In this document: positions 52,771-62,005 of the stretch, piece after piece
How the letters are laid out: every line of letters starts with the position of its first letter
How positions within the stretch are numbered: the stretch's first letter is position 1
Source of the DNA: Aphrocallistes beatrix
Lineage: Eukaryota; Porifera; Hexactinellida; Sceptrulophora; Aphrocallistidae
Length of the DNA: 64,000 nucleotides
Assembly (NCBI GenBank): GCA_963281255.1
Contig: OY725496.1
Span: forward strand, 2,728,001 to 2,792,000
Direction of reading: 5' to 3'
The notes under the pieces: model-generated
Told to the model about the DNA's origin: nothing
What the model saw: the letters and a program-made list of their open reading frames with translations, nothing else
Database searches by the model: none
Translations under genes and position numbers: made by a program

Positions 52771-53247
52771 GGACGAAGAGTGAATGAGGTACATGCTTCT
52801 TCAGACGTGCTTGCACACCCGATTTTTTCCAGCAAATGTTTCAGCTCCATCAAAGCCCATACCCACAAGCTTATTGCACTACAAATCCTTCTTCTTCAGC
52901 CAGTCAAGCAACACCGAATAGATCGATTGAGCATGTTTTCTTCAGTGGGAATATTTCAATGAAATGTTCTACTGGTATACAATTTTCCACCCATCGACAG
53001 TATACAGACAGCTCCTCAATATTAGCTACATCGAGACACTCATCAGTCATCAAGCTCACTCAGGTTCTGCAAGAGTGTAGGCTCAGATTACATGACCGAA
53101 GCAATGTAATTGAGAGTAAATGCAAATGACTAGAGCGAAGTTAGAACCCGTGACCTAAGTCTTGGTATTCAAACATCACTCTAATTCACGAAACGTTGAT
53201 TAGTCCTCCCTTAAACATTCTCCTAAAAAAATCCTGAGGAAAAAATG
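52771..53247. other. No recognisable gene
   Basis: Frames at 52780-53129 show no domain. Possible decayed transposon sequence. Confidence 0.3.
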
Positions 53248-54115
53248 TTAGAATATTTGATAGTTGGAGTCTTTTCCACTCTCTAGTATTTGAGTATAGG
53301 TAATATGGTAGTGGCTGCCAGACATCTGCCTATAGAGTCCGAAGTGATGTAAGGGGTCATTTTGAATTCTAGCAGTTAACAAGTATTGGAAATTGCATTC
53401 ACTTGTGAGTAGATTACTTAGTAATGGCAATGCCATACAGGTATGCCTAAAGCTCGTAAAAGTATGCAGTGTTAATTTTTCAAATTTACCAGCTAGAGTA
53501 TTCCAGCAATTTAACCAATTTACTACCTGCGCAATAAACTCTATACGTGAATCGTTTGAACACAATGGAACAGAGTAATCATTATTGAAACGGAATTTTT
53601 CCCAACCTAGTTAAAATTAAAAAGATTTTTTGATCACTCGAAAATAATTTAAATGAACTAACATTTAAAGGATAATTATCAGTACACAGAGCTTCAACGA
53701 ATAAGTTACAAGCTTCAATATAATTATAAGATAATTATTTAGCTTGTATTTAGAAAGAAATAAGTTCAAAATAAGAATCTCATAGCATAATGAAATGATG
53801 TAATCAATCCAGTAAATTTGTAATTAATTAGATCAGTGCGGTCTATTTCGGAATTTCGATGTGTGTGGTATTTAGAACTCTTACTATTCAATTCAATCAA
53901 GGGTATATAAGTAGAAATAAATATTGAAATAGGAATTGAAATTGAATGAATTAACTAACCCGTAGTTTGGTTTTTCCCTCATAATCCTCTCTCGGTCTAG
54001 GGATAGTCCTAAACCACCTTTCACATATCTCTTTATCCTTGAGGAATAAAAAAGTTGGCGTACGATGCTCCTGGCTCTTGTAATTAGAATTACATCCTGG
54101 CACCACACAAGTCAT
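53248..54115 (-). pseudogene. P-element/THAP9-like transposase relic
   Basis: The minus-strand ATG at 54115 opens a THAP exon, MTCVVPGCNSNYKSQEHRTP, LKDKEICERWFRTIPRPRED, ending at CGG|GTTAGT (exon end 53960). The C-x4-C pair is intact. A further frame at 53565-53248 reads LTLHTFTSFRHTCMALPLLS, FQYLLTARIQNDPLHHFGLY, RQMSGSHYHITYTQILES, the conserved C-terminal block of P-element transposases (..DPLE.RFG.YRQ.SG..Y......). The catalytic core between is absent, so this is an internally deleted element. Related pieces lie at 3075-3337 and 54740-55440. Confidence 0.75.
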
Positions 54116-54182
54116 CTTCGTTTCAGTAATAAATGAGTATTCAAGTAATAAGTCAACAAATATAATTAATAAATTTTTATCA

Positions 54183-54739
54183 CATGAGGTAGCATTTTTC
54201 GAAAATCCTAACTTAGAAACAAAAAATCGTCGACTCTTGTTCTAACTTCCTAATATACTTTTTAGAAACTATTTATTCATTCAAAACTGATGGATTATAC
54301 TTTGTTATGCTAAGACTATGAATTATTATTTCTGATTGGTTCAACATATTCGCGGTTAGTTGCCTCGAGGAAAATTTGTAGATTTTCAGCATACTTTTGA
54401 TATTTTCCCCAAAGTTTGTTTGTAATATATCTAAATCCTCAGTATAAAAGCAAATAAATGCCTATGAATGCTTTTATTCATCCTTAATAGCACATTTTAC
54501 ATTTTTTAACATGTAAACTTAAAATCTCTGTATCTCGGGATTTTAAATTTTCAAAATTGACCGTCTTTAAAATAAAAAAAGTCAAAATTGGTTTGTGATA
54601 GAGGGTTGAATATTTCAAGAGTTGTTCGATATCATTAGTAAGACCACTAGATTTTCGATATATTATAGCTTAGTGATATTATGGCTGATTTACCAAAAAA
54701 ATATATACAAATCACAATTTTTGTCATTTTAGCTTTCTT
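54183..54739 (-). repeat. TTAA-1 fragment, diverged
   Basis: Matches the 30530-31110 part of the family in order ('catttttcgaaaatcctaac', 'acttcctaatatacttttta', 'ctgtatctcgggattttaa'). No termini. Confidence 0.65.
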
Positions 54740-55440
54740 TGGTCCTATGAGGTGGAAAACAGAACCAATTGAAAACCAATTTGGATTGTATCGAATATTT
54801 TCTGGTGTTAATTACATTTCTTTGTTCCAAATATTCGATTCAGAGCGTCGACTGAAAGTTTCATCTTCAAATTGTACTGTAGTATTATTTGTTTGACAAA
54901 TTTTATACAATCATTTTCACCTGCGGACGAATATCACTCCCAAAACATAGACATAATTCCTATTCTTTCTGAACTACATGACCTATCCACAATCGTGCTC
55001 GATACTTCGACGTTACAGTCTAGCATTTATTGCTGGCTATTGTGTACACCAATGTTAAAACGGGCTCACGCGAATTATGCAGAAGTTTGTCAACTATCGA
55101 CAAAGATGTGTTTTTGAGACTTCCCAGTTCAAGATAATAGAAATAATGGATCGTGGAGAACTGAAATGGCCATCAAATATAACCTTAAATCATTTTGGTG
55201 TGGAAATCTTTTATCTCCCCAGAGCGCGACCAACAGATATGGAAGTAATTCGTTGTTGGAAGATGTCGGAACTACTTGTTCAGCTTTCTAAGAATGTTCT
55301 TGAAAATACAGATTGCTTCCTTTGGCGAGATGTCTGTTCTCAGTATAACATCGAAGGCTGGGATATCGCACACAAACTGATCTTCGTAACCATTGCTATA
55401 ATTGTATTATTGCGAATAAGTTGAAACTAGTATTCGGAGG
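54740..55440 (+). pseudogene. P-element-like transposase C-terminal relic (plus strand)
   Basis: Plus-strand frames read KTEPIENQFGLYRIFSGVNY, ISLFQIFDSERRLKVSSS, then IPILSELHDLSTIVLDTSTL and KIIEIMDRGELKWPS. This order (DPIE.RFGLYR..SG..Y, acidic linker, YxxGY region, RGGLKWPS) is that of P-element/THAP9 C-termini. Stops and frameshifts separate the parts. Orientation is opposite to the relic at 53248-54115, so these are two insertions or one inverted. Confidence 0.7.
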
Positions 55441-56059
55441 TTAGTGCTAGGGATAGGGATGATTCGCATAACCTGAAGATATTTATGAGTTCTAGCTAGT
55501 TAATGGTTACTATTGTGTAGCCATTTAATTTGATTCAGTAGTTTGGATTTGATATAATCTGCTCTTTTTATTAGATGATTTGATGATGATACGAACGGAA
55601 AAATGTTTGTTACTACATCGACATGACTGTATTATAATTTTAAAAAAATGCATTTTAATCCATGGTGTTTAATTGGTAGGCATTATTATAGTAGGTTATA
55701 AGTTGAGGCATTGTTCGAATACTAGAACTAGTTCTCGGAAGGCCTTTACTAAGGATAGTATGTTGTTTACATTTTAACGAATTACTTTTTCGCCATCTTT
55801 TTGAATGCTAGTTTGCAAAATCAAATTGCTCAACAGCGGCTAGCTCTATATGCAAGGATTTAGAACAGGATATTCAATTTCCCACCGTAAATTTTGCATA
55901 TACTTGTATCCATGGCAATATTAAGATATTCCCGAAAAATATCGTTAATTTTCAAATATGTATCAAAAGTTCTTGTATAAGATGTGTCTTGCAATTCAGA
56001 ATAGCCCTATCTCTATGCAATTCTCCCTCAAATTAAACCACTCAAGGTGGTTACACCTG
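55441..56059. other. No recognisable feature
   Basis: AT-rich sequence between two transposon relics; no frame with a motif. Confidence 0.35.
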
Positions 56060-56989
56060 TCCCTGTTTGGATCGATCTCAAAGATAATAAGCTTGTCAGC
56101 AGCAATTAAAACTTCAGAGGACAGATTTGATAGTAAAGATAGGCGAATTTGTAACCTTCTACTAGGTCTTCTTCCATCATATTGGACAGTAAGATCTCTT
56201 CTAATTCTACTTCAGTCAGCTCTTCTGTATGAGAAATTATGAGCTCTTTAACCTCAGAAGCAGCGAGATCCTGGAATCCCTCTCCTCCAAAATAATGTGA
56301 AATTTGGATGATTGTTCCTATTCCAGCATGCGTTAATGGTAGATGGTGACAAATCATTCTCAATGTCTTTAATGCACTCAGCAGTGTTGTAACTCTTCCA
56401 ACTGTCGATTACGCTGATAAAATCATTATTCTCCATCATATTCAAGATACGATTGAAAGATCGTCTTATGTAATATGACTTGAAAGTGGCGATTACTCCC
56501 TGGTCTAACGGCTGCAAAAGGGCAGTTGTATTTGGTGGCAAAATATTACTTTGACATGATCATGGGAAAATTGGATGCATTGCAGGTGACCTTGAGCATC
56601 ATCTGACGTCAATAACACCATAAAATCTATATCCTTCTTTGCTAGATAATTTTGAGCCTCAATGATAAATGAATTGTGAAACCAATCCATGAATACACTA
56701 GACGTGACCCAAGCTTTCTTATTAGTTCTCCAAAATACTGGTAACTTCTTCTTTATCTTTACCTTTTAACGCACGAGGGTTTAAAGAACGGTACAACACC
56801 ATTGGTATTACGATTATAATCCCCAGATGCATTAACACACAGAAGAAGGGTTATGCGATCTTTCGACACTTGAAATCTTTTTTTTTTCTCAAACTTAGAC
56901 AGAAACGTCCTGCTAGGCATTCTCTTCAAAAACAAGCCAGTTTCGTCTACATTGAAAACTTGCTCTGGTGCGTAATTATTCTCCAATGA
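56060..56989 (-). pseudogene. pogo/Tigger (CENP-B/jerky-type) transposase relic
   Basis: On the minus strand from 56986: MENNYAPEQVFNVDETGLFL, KRMPSRTFLS, SKDRITLLLCVNASGDYN (first catalytic Asp in NVDET). MDWFHNSFIIEAQNYLAKKD and FMVLLTSDDAQGH follow (second catalytic region, usually LLLDNAPGH). Next come MPPNTTALLQPLDQGVIATF, KSYYIRRSF, then GFQDLAASEVKELIISHTEE. Order and spacing match Tigger DDE transposases. Frameshifts occur near 56690, 56520 and 56300. The N-terminal CENP-B-type DNA-binding domains are missing because a TTAA-1 remnant joins at 56987. Such enzymes mobilise elements like those at 28877, 41185 and 47062 (inference). Confidence 0.85.
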
Positions 56990-57149
56990 TCACTAAATAT
57001 CTGATATCAAACTGGCGATTTACCCAGCATTATTTAAATGATATCCTTATAGAGCTATTTTGTTTGGATTTTATTTGACCTTTCTCCTAAATCTTTGTGT
57101 TATATAATCTCCAAAGGAGCCAAAACAATGTTTTTCGAGGGCGGTATCC
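56987..57149 (+). repeat. TTAA-1 right-end remnant
   Basis: About 160 bp in register with 7560-7720, then a jump to the terminus TTTTTCGAGGGCGGTATCC and TTAA (57150-57153). It is internally deleted and joined directly to the Tigger relic. Confidence 0.7.
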
Positions 57150-57153
57150 TTAA

Positions 57154-57429
57154 AGAGCTTTTGTCTAATTTATATTGAAGAGGAGAACTAGTTTCTAGCT
57201 ATAGCATTCTATACTTTAATAATTAAGGCGATGATTTACTATATAAATTTGTAAATTCGATAAAATAGTTCACTTAGTGGGTTTCACCACATGAGACAAA
57301 ATTGTTGACATGATATCTTTCCAAAATGTATTACCAGGATATATAAACCACGTTGCAGAGTGCATGCATTACGTGTACTTAGAAAGTGTAGAAAAATGAA
57401 ATTCCTTTTAGAGCTTGGTTTTAGTTCTT
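57154..57429. other. No gene; possible FB-1 trace
   Basis: 'aatgtattaccaggatatataa' near 57325 resembles the FB-1 hairpin arm. Nothing else is recognised. Confidence 0.3.
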
Positions 57430-57919
57430 TCACCAATATTTTTCAAAATACTCTATTCGTTCATCACAGCATTGATATTTTCCTTTTTGGCGGAGGCTCA
57501 TGGCCTCCAATGAGCTGCTGCACTTCTGTCTCTTTCAACAGCTGCTGCTTCCCCAAACTTCGATTAAACGAAAGACATTTGGCACTTATAAGGGGTTGAA
57601 ATCCTTCGATTTGATTATTGGTACGATCTTCATCCACAACTGTACGCAGATGCACGTTCCAAAGATCTATTGGGAACAGTGGGGACTGACGGTTTCCACA
57701 ACGGTTTGGACGTCCAATGTATGTGTCCTCGAAGTAGTTCGCAATATCCTGTGCAGGTGGATCAAACCCATCTGCCGAGAGCAGATCGTCAAATGCCTTT
57801 CTACATACCAGGTGGTAGGAATGCCAAAGCTGGAAGACAACATAGCCATGAAGCAAAATCAGGATCGGTTTGGTAGGCGTGCTGTAAACCTGCGGCTTGT
57901 ATCCGTCGCCAAACACTGA
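57430..57919 (-). pseudogene. MULE-type (FLYWCH-associated) transposase C-terminal fragment
   Basis: The minus strand reads ANYFEDTYIGRPNRCGNRQS, PLFPIDLWNVHLRTVVDEDR, TNNQIEGFQPLI and, further on, GGHEPPPKRK. A shifted frame then gives YQCCDERIEYFEKYW to a stop near 57431. The pattern YFEDTYIGRPNRR...PLFPIELWNV...RTNN.VEGWH....PPPKKKY.D.NERI is the C-terminal part of MULE transposase-like proteins with FLYWCH fingers in animals. The usual EGWH reads EGFQ. Catalytic domain and N-terminus are absent. Confidence 0.7.
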
Positions 57920-58068
57920 CTAAGATGAAAAAAGCAGCCCGTACAATGTATCCCGGGAAAAACTTATTTATTTTGGTTTAAGGTGATTTCTGACATTTAT
58001 ATAGCGAAATTAATTTAATGTATTTATTCAAGTGGCTGTGTCGTGCGCGAAACGGAAAAGAAGTGTTT

Positions 58069-59330
58069 TCAGGAGTTTTTTGAAGAGAGAAGTGAGGGGG
58101 CATTCCAAATGCTCAGAGGGAGAAGATTCCACTCAACAGGCGCAGCTAAAGTGAATGCACGATTACCCAGAGTTTTGGAAGATTGGATAGTAGGATGTTC
58201 AAGGAGAATGGTATTGGATGATCGTAGAGTACGATTGGATGACTTAACCTGTATGAGCTGGATGATATAGTCCGGAGCAAGAGAATGGATGACTTTATAA
58301 GTTTTGAGGATAATTTTGAAGAGGATGCGATGTTTAACAGGCAGCCAGTGGAGGTCGATAAGAAGAGATGACGGGAAGGCACGGGTGAAATTGTAGATAA
58401 GCCTGGCTGCACTGTTCGGGACTCGCTGGAATCGAGCTAAGAGGGATGAGAGGCAACCATACAATAGACTGTTACAGTATTCAAGACGAGATGTGATAAG
58501 AGAATTAACAAGAGTTTCACATATTTCCCTAGGGAGATATTTTCTGGATGTTATAGATGTAATAGAAGCAGGAGGAAGCAACTTTGCTGACCTGAGTAGA
58601 CATTGAGAGGGTTTTGCCGAGCCAAGTTCCAAGATTCCGTACTTCTTTGGAAGAAGAGGTTCTCGACTCACCAACAGAGATGCTATCAGTTTGAACCTTA
58701 TATAGTTGTTGACGAGTCCTTATTATAAGGCACTCTGTCTTGTGAGGAGCCAGGAACGGATCGCAGAGATGCAAGATTGGATGGCGGAGAAAGCAGAATC
58801 TTCCGAAGAGATGGAACCGGGTTTAAAAGAAAGATAGACCTGAGTATCGTCGGCATAGCCGTGCATGTCGCGGAGATTTGACCTAATGTAGTCGCAAAGA
58901 GGACTATTATAGATACTAAAGAGAAGCGGAACAAGACAAGAACCCTGAGGAATTCCGTGTTCAACCGGGATATTGGAGGAATCAGAACCCTTTGTCGAGA
59001 TGAATTGAGTCCCAACGAAGAGGAAAGATTCAAACCAAGAGAGAAGAGTCACAAATGAAGAAATGAGACTGGAGACGATTGAGTAAGATGGTATGGTCGA
59101 CAGTGTCGAAGACTAATCTAAGATAAAGAAGAACCAGAAGGAATACGTGTTGGCGATTCATGCTGAGGAGAATGTCGTTTGTGACCTTCAGGAGCGCAGT
59201 CTCCGTACTGTGATGCTTACGGTAGGCATACTGCGTCCCGGGGAAGAGATGATTTAATGTAAGATGATTCACGACTTGGATGGAAGCGGCCCTCTCAGTT
59301 AGCTTAGATATCATTGACATCCTTTCGACA
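58069..59330 (-). pseudogene. CR1/L2-like LINE ORF2 fragment (minus strand)
   Basis: Reads from 59330 down: ISKLTERAASIQVVNHLTLN, KHHSTETALLKVTNDILLSM, FDTVDHTILLNRLQSHF; then VEHGIPQGSCLVPLLFSIYN, DMHGYADDTQVYLSFKPGSI (catalytic YADD intact); then KTECLIIRTRQQLYKVQTDS, and the C-terminal part SRLEYCNSLLYGCLSSLLAR, LHWLPVKHRILFKIILKTYK, AAPVEWNLLPLSIWNAP to 58069. At least three frameshifts. It is the same family as the copy at 49980 and keeps the thumb missing there. The 5' end joins unrelated sequence at about 59330. Confidence 0.85.
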
Positions 59331-59417
59331 CAAGGTGGTACTACGACTACTGGTATTGTGGTAAGACGATGCTTGATAAGAAAGGATGACAACTAGCGAG
59401 ATTTCCTCTACTGGATT

Positions 59418-59612
59418 TTGATAGTGATTCCGTCTAAGTTCAAGCCCCACATTATTGTAATTCACACATGCCTAGGAGCAATCCTACGCATCTATAATAG
59501 CAGCAAAAGAGTGAATACAGAAGAACTAGCAAATATTTGCAGTAATATTTACCTGTCAATGCTTCGTGATTTCCCTTGGCTAATAATTCCTCTACATTAC
59601 ACAAGTTGTTAG
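59418..59612 (+). pseudogene. Coding remnant related to the relic at 16520-16963
   Basis: Includes TEELANICSNIYLSMLRDFP, matching AEQENICSNIHLSVFRDFPR of the minus-strand relic at 16676-16921. No further domain. Confidence 0.4.
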
Positions 59613-59639
59613 CACATGGACTGTAAATCAACTCAGAGA

Positions 59640-60275
59640 TCGTCTTGTTCGCAAGTTTTCATTTGGAGAAAATTTATAGAGTATATTTGTTCGAATGATT
59701 TCTCATTGACTGTTAACAAATCGCAAGTTTGCTATTCAAAACCTCCTTCTAGCCAAGAGCTTAAAAGTAGCCAAGATATTTTAGTGAACATCCTTATTCG
59801 TGGTGGTGATGATGATGATGATGATGGGAATGATGATTGAATAACTGTGTGCGCATTGTCATTATTCTTCTATTTATATTGATTACTTCCCCAATTGTTA
59901 TAGCTTATTCATTAAAAGGTGTCACGTTATAATGATGACACAAGTACCATATACGATGACGTTATAATCCGCACATATGAAGCCACACAACAGTATTTAA
60001 TTCAATTTTTAGATAATGATAGCTTAATAATAATAATGATAATAATATACATTTTGTATATATACCGCAGATTCCATACCAATATGTTCAAGTGCGCTGT
60101 ACAGTTCAAAAAGTTTTTCTAGAATATTACCACTTTGAGCCATTATTGATGACGTCATAGAAAAAATTTACTTCACCAATTTTTAGGTCCGAAAACTTAT
60201 CGGTCAATAATACTTTTTAAAGTCCCTATCTGCAACAGAAATTACCTACTTCCAGATTCTGACCATTTCGTGCCA
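59640..60275 (+). repeat. Dispersed repeat shared with 15525-16125
   Basis: Inverted copy of that segment, with a GAT microsatellite (59798-59830) and a TGACGTCA at 60150. Interrupted at about 60020-60122 by a LINE 3' tail. Confidence 0.6.
60020..60122 (-). repeat. LINE 3' tail insertion
   Basis: The 3' motif 'tgttcaagtgcgctgtaca' (also at 20411-20429), preceded by an AAT-rich microsatellite, marks a short 5'-truncated LINE insertion in minus orientation. The sister repeat at 15770 lacks it. Confidence 0.55.
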
Positions 60276-60562
60276 TTGTGATTACGCATCGAAAATTGAC
60301 AAATTTTGGTTTGATCATTTCAGGGGGGCGTGGCTTTTCATTTCGTATTTAGCATTTTGATTTTTTCAAGTGTATAAATCATTAAATTTTTGGCATGCCT
60401 AGTACGTACATTTGAAGCTTGGTACCTCGAATATCATCCATAATGTGAATTTAGAATCTGATTTTAAAAGGGACAAATAACCACCTCGTTATAACCCACT
60501 TGGTTATTAATGGGACTTCAGTGTGCATGTATATATCCTATAGACAATTTATACCTCCTTAA

Positions 60563-61516
60563 GGTTGGTGTTTCCCATGCGAAACTAGCTTTTTATTAAA
60601 AATGTGCCCAAATTGCTTTTTTATCATTTTTAGATCCTTATAGGGTTTATAAACAATAATCCCGATTTTTATAACTCCAGTCCCAATATTTCGCCTCTTT
60701 GAGCCACTTGTATCACTTGGTGTCGCTCTAAAAACGACACATTTAAAATGCGAAATGTCCCACAGCTATAACTTCTTTTAACAGCGCCAGATCATCTTTT
60801 TAATGCTGAATTCATGCTCAGCACTAGATTTCCAGCAATTTGATATAAATATTGACCATATTTGGAAACATTTTTGTTTGACCGTGCCTAGCAACGGGCA
60901 GGAATTTTTTCACATTCCTGACCGTTGCTAGGAAAAGGCAACCAAAATTATTTCCAAATATGGTCAATATATATATCAAATTGATGGAAATTTAGTGCTG
61001 AGTACGAATTCAGTATTAAAATAACGACCTGGCATAGTCAAATAAAGTTATAGGTATCGGATTTCGGCGGAAACTATCGGAAATGGTCATTTTTGGGCCC
61101 CAGTGATAACTGTCAACTTTTTCACACTTTTGAAGGTGTCATGATGTGAAAATACTTGATATGTCATATTTTGAAGTTAACTACTACTATAAGTTGTTGA
61201 TTTAGGATGTTTTGATGTTATTTATTATCAGAATACAGTAAAAACTAATGGAAATCAAGCCTTTCCGAAGAAAATTGCTTTGTAGCCTGTTTTTAGCACT
61301 TAAAAAAATCAAATTTACAAAGGAGGAATCTCTAGTTACAAAGGTCGTAGAGTTAAAAACTCGACTGTTTTAGAAATATCTCGTCACGTAGAACAAAATG
61401 ATAGAGACAGATTTTTGATATTCTACATTAGAAAATAGTTAAAATATTTTTCCTTACGAAAATCTGCCTCTAAATTTTGTATAAACGAAATTTGAAAGAA
61501 AAAATTATTTGGGTTA
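60563..61516 (+). mobile_element. TTAA-2 copy, right end lost
   Basis: Left end GGTTGGTGTTTCC after TTAA 60559-60562; very similar to the copy at 1583, with its hairpin at about 60837-60983. It stops at 'aaaaaattatttgggttaa' and lacks about 270 bp of the right end. Confidence 0.75.
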
Positions 61517-61589
61517 ACCGGTATTTACAACCCTCTACTAATTCAATAATACTTTACCCAATCAATTAATCAGTTACTCAATTAATCAA

Positions 61590-61965
61590 AATAATATGTA
61601 CATTTAATGACTCATTTTACAATATTTTTGATAATTAAAATTAAAATCCCTCTATAAAATAGTCAAAATTGGTTTGTAATAGAAAGCTGAGAATTTCAAC
61701 AACTGTTTCTTAACATTATGCGAGAAACGTCCAGACCACTCGATTTTCGATATCTTATAACTGGGTGATTTTATTGTTGAGTTACTAAAAAGAACTGACG
61801 TTTTTAGTTTTTTTAGTACTATTTTTTCAGTCCTCTATAAATCTTTTTTGTCCTTTTAATTTTCTTTTGGTCCGATGGGGTAGAAAATATGGCGAACTTT
61901 CTATGATTAAATTGAGGAGGAATTTGAAGAATATCTTTCTAAAATATGCTGCAAGCCAAATCGAA
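61590..61965 (-). repeat. TTAA-1 fragment upstream of PEX1
   Basis: A diverged piece in the order of 34000-34530 ('ctcgattttcgatatcttat', 'cttttggtccgatgggg', 'atatgctgcaagccaaatc'). It ends about 40 bp before the PEX1 start codon. Confidence 0.65.
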
Positions 61966-62005
61966 TGATTTTGATATTTGTTTATTTACCAATTAGCAAA
62001 AATAG

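Noticed and set aside
59790-59840. Acidic tail (poly-Asp) at the end of a short frame
   Set aside because: It is produced by a GAT microsatellite, which also occurs in the non-coding sister repeat at about 15950.
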